Positions 45,601-53,677 of a stretch of 64,000 nt of DNA are shown piece after piece. The position numbers were made by a program, and so were the translations under genes. Source of the stretch: Calothrix anomala FACHB-343 (GTDB lineage Bacteria > Cyanobacteriota > Cyanobacteriia > Cyanobacteriales > Nostocaceae); assembly GCF_014696435.1 (NCBI RefSeq), contig NZ_JACJQG010000007.1, positions 62,001 to 126,000 of the forward strand, given 5' to 3'. The notes below the pieces were generated by a model, which was given only the letters and a program-made list of their open reading frames with translations, was not told the origin of the DNA and searched no databases. Position 1 is the stretch's first letter, and every line of letters begins with the position of its first letter.

Positions 45601-47075
45601 AACCCAATGGATCGGGGATTTATGCCTATGTGTGCCGCACTAATCGCCCGATGCGCTTAACTCAAGCCGAACTAGAAGCGCACCCACAATGGAAAGCATT
45701 CGGTAATCAAGCAAACAATCATCCGCCGTTGCGGGGTTGGTTGGCGGTTCCCTTGATAGGGCGCGATGGGCAAAATATCGGCTTAATTCAGCTATCAGAT
45801 AAATGTGAGGGTGAGTTTACATATAACGATGAAGCGATTTTAGTGCAATTAGCGCAAATGGCCGCGATCGCTGTGGAAAACGCCCGCTTATATGCAGCCG
45901 AACAGCGAGCCAGAGCCGCCGCCGATGCGTCACGGGAAGAAGCTCAAGCCGCTAACCGCATAAAAGACGAGTTTTTAGCTGTGTTATCCCACGAATTGCG
46001 ATCGCCCCTCAACCCGATTCTCGGTTGGGCAAAACTCCTGCAAACTCAAAAATTCACCCCAGAGAAAACAGCCCAAGGTTTAGCGACAATCGAACGCAAT
46101 GCCAAATTACAAGCCCAACTAATTGAGGATCTGTTGGATGTATCGCGGATTTTACGGGGCAAGTTAGTATTAAATATTCATCCCGTTCATCTAGGCTCAA
46201 CTATTGAAGCCGCGATTGAAACGGTACGTTTAGCAGCCACCGCCAAAGATATCCAAATTTACACCCAGCTAGATAATTATGTTGGTACCGTATCTGGCGA
46301 TTCCGCCAGAATTCAACAAATTATCTGGAATTTACTCACAAATGCCGTTAAGTTTAGCCCCCCAAAGGGGAAAGTAGAAGTATGTTTGCAACAGGTAGAT
46401 AATTTTGCCCAAATCCAAGTCAAAGATAACGGTAAAGGCATCAGTCCGGAATTTCTACCTTATGTATTTGACTATTTTCGTCAAGAAGATGGCGCAACCA
46501 CCCGCAAATTTGGCGGATTAGGCTTAGGGTTAGCCATCGTCCGTCACTTAATAGAATTGCATGGCGGTACAGTGGAAGCTGACAGTGCTGGTGAAAACTT
46601 GGGGGCGACATTTACAGTCAGGTTACCCCTGATGTCTAGCCAATCAACTGTAAATATACATCCTCGTTTATCGGAAACAGCAATTGATTTGAGCGGCATT
46701 CAAGTCTTAGTAGTAGATGATGATACCGATAGCAGAGACTTTGTAGCTACACTCTTACAACAAGCTGGAGCCACTGTATATACAGCTGCCTCTGCTGTGG
46801 AAGCCTTGACAGCTTTAAGGCGATCGCTACCTGATATCTTAATTAGTGACATTGGAATGCCACAAATCGATGGTTATATGCTCGCGCAACAAATTCGCGC
46901 CTTACCACCAGAACAGGGAGGGAATATTCCCGCGATCGCCTTAACTGCCTATGCTGGCGAAATCGACCAAAAACAAGCGATTGCCGCAGGTTTTCAGCGA
47001 CATATCCCCAAACCCATCGAGCCACAGCTGTTACTTAAAGCGATCGCACAGTTAATTCCCAAATTGCCAACCTAG
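42645..47075 (+). CDS. Hybrid sensor histidine kinase, REC-PAS5-GAF2-HK-REC
   Basis: A 1476-residue cytoplasmic kinase. The ATG at 42645 is chosen because AGGAGG sits at 42632-42637; the longer frame starts at a weak TTG. Order: receiver (1-125), four PAS or PAS-like units (about 135-640), GAF-like (640-770), PAS (780-900), GAF (920-1085), HisKA with H in S-H-E-L-R-S-P (about 1116), HATPase with N-L-L-T-N-A-V and G-L-G-L-G-L-A, and a C-terminal receiver (V-V-D-D-D near 1354, phospho-Asp in I-S-D-I-G-M-P). No TM segment, so it senses cytoplasmic cues; two receivers make it a relay hub. The XRE regulator precedes it. Ligands are unknown. Confidence 0.9.
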   Translation: MTLRFLLLADNLQDATIIQEMLVHSDLDYQLLRVGSYSDFETALSADEFDLILADYALSPALEIACNLRPDVPFIFISGSLGEELAIAALQQGATDYVLKQRLERLVPAVQRALQLGKERRDRQRAARVKDEHEEDLSAIFNLTHVGIAQVDIVSGRFLRLNAAFSQITGYSESELLRMTVDDINHPEDRDRDRQRSMDFLSGAAPDYHSEKRYIRKDGTIVWVLATANVIRDTQGRGLRTVAVIHDITERKQIEAALRRSEERLRISQELSLDAFTILDAVRDETGAIVDFVWTYVNPKAAEILQHSVEYLLGNRLLEVLPGNRLNSELFNHYVGVVETGEPQDLELFYDADGICGWFRNMTVKLEDGVAIFFNDITERKQTEQALRDAEERLRVALQNTPITIFNQDRELKYTWIYNPVLYELEEMLGKCDRDFLAPKEAEALTAIKQRVLETGIGAREEIQITKDGKNYYYDLTVEPLPQSENRLPGITCAAVDISELKQAEIDLRKSEERLRLAIESAQIGTWDVNLLTEKAIWSELLFQMLGYEPTATGEATEAMWYSRIHPDDLERVLQEWQESRQEKRLYRTEYRLIRADNQQIAWMTALGSFTYDQNGNAVRSIGVLLEISDRKRRERNAEFLTEISRYLARSGNIDNILANITDKIAVYFDLSQLTCLEINETGDRGRVIYGEDAAKEYRLADDLSNSQIENLQSGEVVTNQVRSKLIAPYIRDKKLTFLLICQRHPSSSWRTDEIELIQELTGRIWHRIERAHTEENLRRSEEEFRTIANAAPALVWVCSPNGENLFFNDRWYEFTGQTQTQAVGYGWTTAMHPEDAVRILSYWERCQKTGETYEGEVRYRRYDGKYRWHAFRALPRRDAHGQIQAWYGLSIDITARIEAEQERERLIARERHYINQLQGLNQAALAINSALSVEELLQIINNQAAAIIGAHQSVTSMIVGQNWEQSINAIYLSDKYAAWRDYDEQPNGSGIYAYVCRTNRPMRLTQAELEAHPQWKAFGNQANNHPPLRGWLAVPLIGRDGQNIGLIQLSDKCEGEFTYNDEAILVQLAQMAAIAVENARLYAAEQRARAAADASREEAQAANRIKDEFLAVLSHELRSPLNPILGWAKLLQTQKFTPEKTAQGLATIERNAKLQAQLIEDLLDVSRILRGKLVLNIHPVHLGSTIEAAIETVRLAATAKDIQIYTQLDNYVGTVSGDSARIQQIIWNLLTNAVKFSPPKGKVEVCLQQVDNFAQIQVKDNGKGISPEFLPYVFDYFRQEDGATTRKFGGLGLGLAIVRHLIELHGGTVEADSAGENLGATFTVRLPLMSSQSTVNIHPRLSETAIDLSGIQVLVVDDDTDSRDFVATLLQQAGATVYTAASAVEALTALRRSLPDILISDIGMPQIDGYMLAQQIRALPPEQGGNIPAIALTAYAGEIDQKQAIAAGFQRHIPKPIEPQLLLKAIAQLIPKLPT

Positions 47076-47120
47076 AGATTTTTGGCAAGGGGGCAGGGGG
47101 CAGGGGAGAAAACTGTGTTC

Positions 47121-47228
47121 ACAGTCAACAGTCAACAGTCAACAGTCAAAAGTCAACAGTCAACAGTCAACAGTCAACAGTCAACCGTCAACCGTCAACC
47201 GTCAACAGTCAACAGTCAACCGTCAACA
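47121..47228. repeat. STRR heptamer tract (AGTCAAC)n
   Basis: About fifteen heptamers, mostly CAGTCAA with CCGTCAA and AAGTCAA variants. The rest of the 47076-47512 gap holds a CTCAGC/GCTGAG hairpin at about 47286-47305 and AT-rich promoter-like DNA. Confidence 0.9.
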
Positions 47229-47512
47229 ACTTAAACAGAATAATTTATTTTTTAGAGTTCCCTAAAACCTAAAAGCCAAAAAAAACCTCAGCTTAACTGC
47301 TGAGGAAAGGGGGAGAAAACCAAATAACGATGGGAGATACCGATACCGAAATCAAAATGAAAAATTTCCGCTAATAGCTAAAGCAATAACTTTTTGCTGT
47401 ATTGTTTTATTTATTAACTTATGTAAACAAAATTAACAAAATTGTAACGATGTGTCAACTAGCCTTGACAGTTAAAGACTAATAGCATTCATAAGAGGCA
47501 CTTATCAGAAAT

Positions 47513-48139
47513 ATGAACGCAGAAGCAACGAGATTGAGCTTAAAAAATGAACTCCTGCAACGCATTGGCGAGTTAGGCTTACAGCAAAGCATATTTCCCT
47601 CAACAGATGAAACATGCGATCGCCTCGTGCAACAATTAGAGAATATCAATCCATGCGATCGCCCACTGAGCATAGATCGTCTTTCCACCCTAGCTGGTGA
47701 CTGGGAATTAATTTATGCTTCTCGCGGTACAGTAGTCACGCGCAGGCTAGTATCCCTCAGAGGAATTGGCGCAAGAGTTAAAATTAAGCGCGTCTGGCAA
47801 ACATTAGTTGCAAGCCAAACCAATCAAATTTTCGCCGCCAACTGTGCTGAGTTCGATCTCCCATTGCTGGGAGAATGGCGCTTGCAAGCTGACGGCGTCT
47901 GGAGATGGGATCGAGAAGAAAGGGATGCTAAGGTAAGTTTTGGGGCGTTTTCCGTACAAGCCACAAAGCTTTTAGGAATCTCCAACTGGAGTTTACCAGC
48001 ATTAAAAATTCCGGTGCTGCAATCTATGCGAAAAGAAGCGCTGTGGACAACTTCCTACTTAGATTCACAAATCAGAGTTGGCAGAGGCGCAACAGGTAAT
48101 TTATTTGTATTTCGCCGCCAAGAAGCGATGTTTAACTAA
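47513..48139 (+). CDS. PAP/fibrillin (plastid lipid-associated) family protein
   Basis: A 208-residue lipocalin-like protein of the fibrillin family found in cyanobacteria and plastids. The family start motif L-A-G-D-W-E-L-I-Y-A-S-R-G lies near 65-77. Later parts have W-R-L-Q-A-D-G-V-W-R-W and the C-terminal Y-L-D-S-Q-I-R-V-G-R-G-A-T-G-N-L-F-V-F-R-R, the usual final strand and D-x-x-x-R-x-x-R-G motif. Relatives bind lipophilic molecules at thylakoids or plastoglobules. The first 60 residues are a helical N-terminal part. It stands alone. Confidence 0.85.
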   Translation: MNAEATRLSLKNELLQRIGELGLQQSIFPSTDETCDRLVQQLENINPCDRPLSIDRLSTLAGDWELIYASRGTVVTRRLVSLRGIGARVKIKRVWQTLVASQTNQIFAANCAEFDLPLLGEWRLQADGVWRWDREERDAKVSFGAFSVQATKLLGISNWSLPALKIPVLQSMRKEALWTTSYLDSQIRVGRGATGNLFVFRRQEAMFN

Positions 48140-48185
48140 AATCGCTTCATCTCATACACAATTAAATATGGAAGTTTGTATCTAG

Positions 48186-48257
48186 TTACTCAACCGCAGA
48201 AATAAAGAAAGTAGAAATAGCGGCGTAACCCACAAAGAAGATTAGAGCGCTAAACAT
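48186..48257 (-). CDS. 23-residue single-TM mini-protein (candidate)
   Basis: ATG at 48257, stop at 48186. The product M-F-S-A-L-I-F-F-V-G-Y-A-A-I-S-T-F-F-I-S-A-V-E is one hydrophobic helix with a C-terminal glutamate. A perfectly placed GGAG lies six bases before the ATG. It resembles in size the tiny subunits of thylakoid complexes, yet does not match PetL, PetN, PetM, PsaM, PsbT or PsbM as I know them. It lies in the otherwise empty 48140-48558 gap. Confidence 0.5.
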   Translation of the reverse strand: MFSALIFFVGYAAISTFFISAVE

Positions 48258-48558
48258 ATCAAGCTCCTATTATTACTCTAGTCATAGCTAATTATTGATG
48301 CTCATTATCATAAAACCATTTTTTAGCGATTGTATCTGCAACAAAGACTATTTTTGCTAATAAGTTTTTGTCCATAGTGAACAAAATTAGCCATTGAGAA
48401 TTATACCTAAAGAATTACTGACAATTCTGTGCAGCTACCAAAGACTTTATCTAATTTGCTACCTGTTTGACTGCTGACTAAATTAACTAAAGAGTAGGAT
48501 AGCAGCTAGGCAATTGCAACTGTAGGATAAATATTTTTGGAGTGCAATTAATTGGCAG

Positions 48559-48831
48559 ATGAACATCGGTATAATTGAACCTTACAGTGATGGATTTATC
48601 GAAGTTATCCCAGATGGTGAAGGTAGCGACTATTGGCACATTGCAGCTATACACATCAATGGTAAAGCCTTTTGTCCTAGCCCTAAACTTTATCGTTCCG
48701 AAAAAATAGCTTTAGCAAAAGCAGCACAAATTTATGATTGGATAGCTGAAAACGAGCAAGAAATCAGTGATTGGGGTGCTTACTGTGAAAAATTACAACT
48801 GATTCTTTGGTATCAACCAAAAGCGTCATAG
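48559..48831 (+). CDS. Conserved hypothetical protein, 90 residues
   Basis: A small soluble protein opening with beta strands (I-G-I-I-E-P-Y, F-I-E-V-I-P-D-G), then W-H-I-A-A-I-H-I-N-G-K-A-F and a C-terminal helical part ending L-I-L-W-Y-Q-P. It has the look of a small cyanobacterial conserved protein; no function recognised. It starts at an ATG with a weak upstream GGAG about 20 bases away. Confidence 0.6.
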   Translation: MNIGIIEPYSDGFIEVIPDGEGSDYWHIAAIHINGKAFCPSPKLYRSEKIALAKAAQIYDWIAENEQEISDWGAYCEKLQLILWYQPKAS

Positions 48832-48850
48832 TCTACCATTAGAGGTATGA

Positions 48851-48957
48851 CTATCAAAGTGCGATCGCCTTTATTGTCAATTTGTAAAAGTGCGATCGTT
48901 TACATATTTTATTACCAAAAAACATTAAAAAATAGTAAAAAATACAGGCTCATAATT
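48851..48957 (+). repeat. 105-bp interspersed repeat, copy 2
   Basis: Inverted partner of 34382-34486 (about three mismatches). It begins CTATCAAAGTGCGATCGCC and ends near AATACAGGCTCATAATT. Confidence 0.85.
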
Positions 48958-48994
48958 CAATACAGTTTAGTTAGCGCTAAAGATCATAAACTGC

Positions 48995-49228
48995 GTAGGT
49001 TGGGTTGAGGAACGTAGACGCGGAGCGGTGAGGCAGTGCGTTGGGCGGGTTCCCCGACTTGTTCGCTGAAAGCGTTCCCGAAGGGTAGCAACTGCCGTTA
49101 GCGAAGCGGTAGCGACGTTCGCGTAGCGTCTCCCCTTGGGAGAAGGAGCGTCACCCGAAGGGCTTCCCGTAGGGTAACCCAACAAAGCCCTGGAAATGTT
49201 GGGTTTACACACGGTAAGCCCAACCTAC
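48995..49228. repeat. GC-rich repeat element with GTAGGTTGGG/CCCAACCTAC ends
   Basis: Exact 10-base inverted ends (48995-49004 and 49219-49228) enclose about 214 bases of GC-rich nested palindromes (GCGAAGCGG, CCCGAAGGG, GTAGGGTAACCC). It has no gene and fills most of the 48832-49262 gap. Similar blocks occur widely in Nostocales genomes. Confidence 0.7.
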
Positions 49229-49262
49229 AGCTATATTGCAATATTTCAGCCTTGCCATGCTA

Positions 49263-50351
49263 CTACAGCGCTTCTGGTGGGGAAATATTTGGCCCTACAA
49301 TCACGCTAGTGTTTGTCGATTTAATTCCTGGTTTAGCAGTGCTTTTCTTATTCTGGGTTGATTGGGGTAAAGTTGAAGCTGGTTTATTATCTGCATCAAC
49401 ATTCAGCGTTTTCTCAGAGTTTATTGGTTGATATACTAAAGACAATCCTCCCACGGCTCCAGCAACAAAAGCCGTATAACCTAAATATAAATGCATGGGG
49501 CGAAGTTCCATCCCAAAGCCACCACTAGCTTTTTGTGCTTGACACCAAGTCGGTAAAGCTGTTTGTGATTTTACTGTTTCCGGTTGGGGTAAAGACGCTG
49601 CTAAATCCGTACCATTTAGCCCTAAAACATTACCAATTACTTTAATAAAACCACGGACAAAAACATCTGCTGGTAATAAATCTATATTTCCTTTTTCTAA
49701 TGCATCCATGTGATGAAGGGGTACATGAGTATGTTCTTTAAGTTCAATTAAAGACCATCCTTTTAATTCTCTAGCTTGCTGAAATTGTTGACCAATTTGA
49801 CGCAATTTTAATTCATACTCTTCATTTACACTTAGCTTGTTTGTTTCAACTTTAGATGCTTTTTGATTATGATTTAACCACCGCTTCCAAGTAGTTTTTG
49901 TCAATTTAGATGTTGGTTTTGTGGTTGAATCTATAGATGTATCTGCTGGTAATGGTAAATTATTCTCACTAGTATGATTAACAGGTTCTTGAGCGTGAGA
50001 ATTTATACTTGTTAAATTTGTTGATGAGTTACTAGATTCTGCTATTTGATTACCAGGGTAATCACTATTAGCATCTATCTGGGGATTGATATTTTTAACT
50101 TGTTGATGATGTGTTGCAAATTGTTGAAATGCTAAACCAATAGCCTCTCTACTGACAGCTTTAAATAAAATTTTTGCTTGCTCTGCGGATGAACCTAGCA
50201 TCTGCTGTAAGGTGACTAAAGCATGACGATAAACCTTACTGCGATGCAGTTTTGCTTCAATTTCACCAAGGAGCGATCGCAATTCTTCTTGAGAAATTTC
50301 CAGAGGAGCATTGCCGGGAATAGTGACTAAATATACAGGTGCCATAGTCAT
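49263..50351 (-). CDS. RodZ-like HTH membrane protein
   Basis: A 362-residue protein. Residues 1-90 form a helical domain (E-I-S-Q-E-E-L-R-S-L-L-G-E-I); 90-180 is a Ser/Asn/Thr-rich linker. An HTH_25 domain (about 187-250: Q-Q-A-R-E-L-K-G-W-S-L-I-E-L, then D-A-L-E-K-G-N and V-F-V-R-G-F-I-K) is of the RodZ type. One TM helix follows (about 286-305), then a short polar tail. RodZ links MreB to the cell wall; the tail here is shorter than in classic RodZ and the long N-terminal extension is a cyanobacterial feature. Confidence 0.75.
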   Translation of the reverse strand: MTMAPVYLVTIPGNAPLEISQEELRSLLGEIEAKLHRSKVYRHALVTLQQMLGSSAEQAKILFKAVSREAIGLAFQQFATHHQQVKNINPQIDANSDYPGNQIAESSNSSTNLTSINSHAQEPVNHTSENNLPLPADTSIDSTTKPTSKLTKTTWKRWLNHNQKASKVETNKLSVNEEYELKLRQIGQQFQQARELKGWSLIELKEHTHVPLHHMDALEKGNIDLLPADVFVRGFIKVIGNVLGLNGTDLAASLPQPETVKSQTALPTWCQAQKASGGFGMELRPMHLYLGYTAFVAGAVGGLSLVYQPINSEKTLNVDADNKPASTLPQSTQNKKSTAKPGIKSTNTSVIVGPNISPPEAL

Positions 50352-50473
50352 AATTTAAATCTTTCCAGTACTGGAGCAAATAGTAGTTCTACCTGTATAA
50401 TTTCTTCTTTTATTTGCTAACTGTTCCGGATTATTTTTATTAGTCAGTTATTCACGAGAAAATCTATCTTAAG

Positions 50474-50604
50474 AGTCAATAGTCAATAGTCAATAGTCAA
50501 CAGTCAATAGTCAATAGTCAACAGTCAATAGTCAATAGTCAACAGTCAATAGTCAACAGTCAACAGTCAACAGTCAATAGTCAACAGTCAACAGTCAATA
50601 GTCA
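50474..50604. repeat. STRR heptamer tract (AGTCAAT/AGTCAAC)n
   Basis: About nineteen heptamers, alternating T and C at one position. A short CCCAATG tract follows at 50660-50690. Together they fill most of the 50352-50695 gap. Confidence 0.9.
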
Positions 50605-50695
50605 TTATTAATTATGTTTCTTCTCAGATCCGATTCACTAGCCTCTAGTCCCTAATCCAATGCCCAATGCCCAATGCCCAATGCCCATTTTCAAT

Positions 50696-51589
50696 TTATT
50701 TATGGTGTGTGTAAATTTGTTGCATAAAATCATTTATCCATTGCAGATATTGCTCGCGAGCTAAATCTGCAACATTGTTATGTCCGCCACTAGGAAACAA
50801 AATTAAGTTTTTGGGTTCGGGCGCAACTGCATATAATTTTTGGCTCATGAAAGACGGTACAACTGAATCTTCTGTACCATGTATAAATAACACTGGTATT
50901 TTTAACTTTGGTACTTTTTTAATTGATTCAAATCGCTGTGTCAGAATTAAATTGACGGGGAACATTCTGAACATGTTCCGATGGGCTATGACTTCGCGAA
51001 TGGAAGTAAAAGAACTTTCCACTATTAACCCTGCTGCTTGTGGCTGTTTGACAGCTAAATCAATAGCTATAGCACCCCCCAAGGAATGTCCATAAATCAG
51101 AATGTCTCTTGGTGCTATCTTGAGTTGCTGTACCAAGTAATTCCAAGCTATAGTCGCATCTTGATAGACTCTGTTTTCGTTAGGAAAACCGCCTCCACTC
51201 AACCCATAACCCCGATAATCAATTAAAAGTACAGAAAATCCTAGTTGATAAAATCGGTAAGCATGGTTAAGATTTGCACCAATGTTGATACCGTTACCGT
51301 GCAGATACAACAGTACTTTCCCTTGGGGGTGTTTATCTCCAATCCACCAGCCGTGGATATGTTCTACATTACCTGAGCGCACTGGCACTGGTAACCAAAC
51401 TTCTTGATATGTAATATTAAATAGCTCTGGTGTATTTTCTAGGGTAGGAGAAGGAAAGAAGATAAACCGAGTTTGTTGAATAAACAGAAATAAACATAGA
51501 GCAAAATATGCGATCGCAACAATCACCCCAAAACACAGTAGCACCTTGAATAACAAATCTAATGGTAGTTGCAGCTTGTCTATGTTCAT
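50696..51589 (-). CDS. Membrane-anchored alpha/beta hydrolase
   Basis: A 297-residue protein with an N-terminal TM anchor (about 12-38). The hydrolase fold has the oxyanion H-G-N-G (97-100), nucleophile S169 in G-H-S-L-G-G, an Asp in H-G-T-E-D-S-V-V-P (near 242) and His in G-G-H-N-N (near 268). It resembles the Bem46/ABHD13-type group of serine hydrolases. Substrate unknown. Confidence 0.85.
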   Translation of the reverse strand: MNIDKLQLPLDLLFKVLLCFGVIVAIAYFALCLFLFIQQTRFIFFPSPTLENTPELFNITYQEVWLPVPVRSGNVEHIHGWWIGDKHPQGKVLLYLHGNGINIGANLNHAYRFYQLGFSVLLIDYRGYGLSGGGFPNENRVYQDATIAWNYLVQQLKIAPRDILIYGHSLGGAIAIDLAVKQPQAAGLIVESSFTSIREVIAHRNMFRMFPVNLILTQRFESIKKVPKLKIPVLFIHGTEDSVVPSFMSQKLYAVAPEPKNLILFPSGGHNNVADLAREQYLQWINDFMQQIYTHHK

Positions 51590-51801
51590 GCACCTAAATA
51601 AGTAAAATTACTACTATCTGTAAACATAAAAAAATATCCTAACTGGTAATTGCCCAGCTAGGATAAACCCAAACAGAAAAACTTTATGAGCTTGAATTAT
51701 TAGTACTATTATATACAATAATTTACAACACTTCCCTATTTAAGTAAACCGTGTTGTAAGGAGGACAAGGGGGACAAGGAGGACAAGGGGGAACAGATAA
51801 G

Positions 51802-51830
51802 AATTGTACAGACGCGATTCATCGCGTCTC
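51802..51830. repeat. 30-bp palindromic repeat (copy C) followed by (CCCAATG)n
   Basis: Core GACGCGATTCATCGCGTC, the exact reverse complement of 35953-35982. About nine copies of CCCAATG follow (51833-51898). They occupy the 51590-51902 gap with a GGACAAGGG tract at about 51759-51790. Confidence 0.85.
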
Positions 51831-51902
51831 TGCCCAATGCCCAATGCCCAATGCCCAATGCCCAATGCCCAATGCCCAATGCCCAATGCCCAATGCCCAT
51901 CA

Positions 51903-53363
51903 TTATCCTATCTCTGGTTGACGAATGTGCCAATTAGTTGATTGCTCATAAGCATAAGCGACTTGGAATAATTGGTCTTCTCGCAATACTTTACCAATTA
52001 GCTGTAAGCCAATAGGTAGCCCTTGCTCGTCAAATCCACAGGGTACACTTAAGCCTGGTAAACCGGCAAGGTTAACCGGAATTGTCATTAAGTCGGTTAA
52101 ATACATGCTCAAGGGGTCGGTTGTTTTTTCCCCGGCTTTAAATGCTGTCGTGGGTGCGGTAGGACAAACTAAGACATCAACTTGTTCAAAAGCTTTTTCA
52201 AAGTCTTGCTTAATTAAAGTCCGGACTTTTTGCGCCTTGAGATAGTAAGCGTCATAATAACCAGCAGACAAGGCATAAGTGCCAATCATAATCCGCCGCT
52301 TGACTTCGGAACCAAAACCTGTAGCGCGGGTACGAGTGTACATTGACAGCAAATTATCAGCTTCAGGAACCCGTAAGCCATACTTCACACCATCATAACG
52401 AGCGAGGTTAGCTGATGCTTCTGATGGGGCGATGATGTAATAGCTAGGTAAGCCGTAGCGGAAGTTAGCGCAGGAAACTACATGAATTTCTGCACCCAAA
52501 TGTTGTAATTGTTCGATGGCTTTAGTAACTGCTTGTTCTACTACCGAGTCTAAGCCTTCACCAAAGGTTTCTTTGATAATTCCGATGCGGATTTTTTTTC
52601 TGGCTTTCAGGTCTGGCTTTAAGGTAGCAGCATAATCGGGAATTTCCACTTTTAAGCTAGTGGAGTCTTTAGGATCGTAACCTGCGATCGCACTTAATAA
52701 TATCGCCGCATCTTCTACTGTCCGCCCAAACGGCCCGATTTGATCCAAAGAAGAAGCGTAAGCCACCAAACCATAACGCGAAACCAAGCCATAAGTAGGT
52801 TTTAAGCCAACTACACCGCAAAACGAAGCCGGTTGGCGAATTGATCCACCAGTATCCGAACCCAAGGCGACAACGCATTCATCAGCCGCCACAGCCGCAG
52901 CCGAACCGCCAGAAGAACCGCCAGGAACCCGCGATAAATCCCAAGGATTCGCTGTCACTTGGTAAGCTGAGTTTTCTGTGGAACTACCCATAGCAAACTC
53001 ATCCAAGTTGGTTTTACCCACCATCACCGCCCCAGCATCAGCCAGCTTTTGCGTTACTGTTGATTCATAAGGCGGTACAAAATTTTCTAAAATCCGGGAA
53101 GCGCAGGTAGTGGTAATACCTTTAGTACAAAGATTGTCTTTAATCCCGATAGGAATCCCTGCTAACAGTCCAATTTCTTCACCAGCTGCGATTTTTGCAT
53201 CCACCGCACGAGCCTGGTCTAACGCCTGTTGTGCAGTTACACACAAGAAACTGTGCAATTTCGGTTCTAAAGCTTGGATGCGGTCTAAAGCTTCTTGGGT
53301 AATTTCAACAGCAGAACGTTCTTTTTTAATTAATTGTTCGTGCAACTCGCGGATGAATGCCAT
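51903..53363 (-). CDS. gatA: Glutamyl-tRNA(Gln) amidotransferase subunit A
   Basis: A 486-residue amidase-signature enzyme. K75, S150 (in P-G-G-S-S-G-G-S) and S174 (in [10 protein letters not shown]) form the Lys-cisSer-Ser triad. As part of GatCAB it releases ammonia from glutamine to turn Glu-tRNA(Gln) into Gln-tRNA(Gln) in organisms lacking a direct Gln-tRNA synthetase, which fits cyanobacteria. Length and motifs are normal. gatB and gatC are not adjacent, as is common in this phylum. Confidence 0.96.
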   Translation of the reverse strand: MAFIRELHEQLIKKERSAVEITQEALDRIQALEPKLHSFLCVTAQQALDQARAVDAKIAAGEEIGLLAGIPIGIKDNLCTKGITTTCASRILENFVPPYESTVTQKLADAGAVMVGKTNLDEFAMGSSTENSAYQVTANPWDLSRVPGGSSGGSAAAVAADECVVALGSDTGGSIRQPASFCGVVGLKPTYGLVSRYGLVAYASSLDQIGPFGRTVEDAAILLSAIAGYDPKDSTSLKVEIPDYAATLKPDLKARKKIRIGIIKETFGEGLDSVVEQAVTKAIEQLQHLGAEIHVVSCANFRYGLPSYYIIAPSEASANLARYDGVKYGLRVPEADNLLSMYTRTRATGFGSEVKRRIMIGTYALSAGYYDAYYLKAQKVRTLIKQDFEKAFEQVDVLVCPTAPTTAFKAGEKTTDPLSMYLTDLMTIPVNLAGLPGLSVPCGFDEQGLPIGLQLIGKVLREDQLFQVAYAYEQSTNWHIRQPEIG

Positions 53364-53408
53364 GATTGCTTCCTTTGTGTCTCAAGTCATTGATTTTAGT
53401 ACATTATG

Positions 53409-53501
53409 ATTGGGAATTGGGCATTGGGCATGGGGCATTGGGCATGGGGCATTGGACATTGGTCAATAGTCAATAGTCAATAGTCAATAGTCAACAGTCA
53501 T
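53409..53501. repeat. GGGCATT and AGTCAAT heptamer tracts before gatA
   Basis: GGGCATTG/GGGCATGG units (53409-53455) run straight into AGTCAAT/AGTCAAC units (53461-53501). The rest of the 53364-53677 gap has CTCCCTGC-type pyrimidine repeats and a CCCCTAA segment. Confidence 0.85.
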
Positions 53502-53677
53502 TTGTCCTCCTTGTCCCCCTTCCCTTGTCTCCCCTGCTCCCTGCTCCCTGCCCCCCTGCTCTATCTAGCTCCTAGCCCCTAAACTGTGCAATAGATTTTA
53601 TATTATTGTCATTACCTAGCTAATAAGCGCGATCGCTGTTTACTCCATCTCATAAATTTACTGAAGATATTAATTTT

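Noticed and set aside
47121-47228. CRISPR-like array
   Set aside because: The units are contiguous heptamers with no spacers; this is an STRR tract. No cas genes are in the window.
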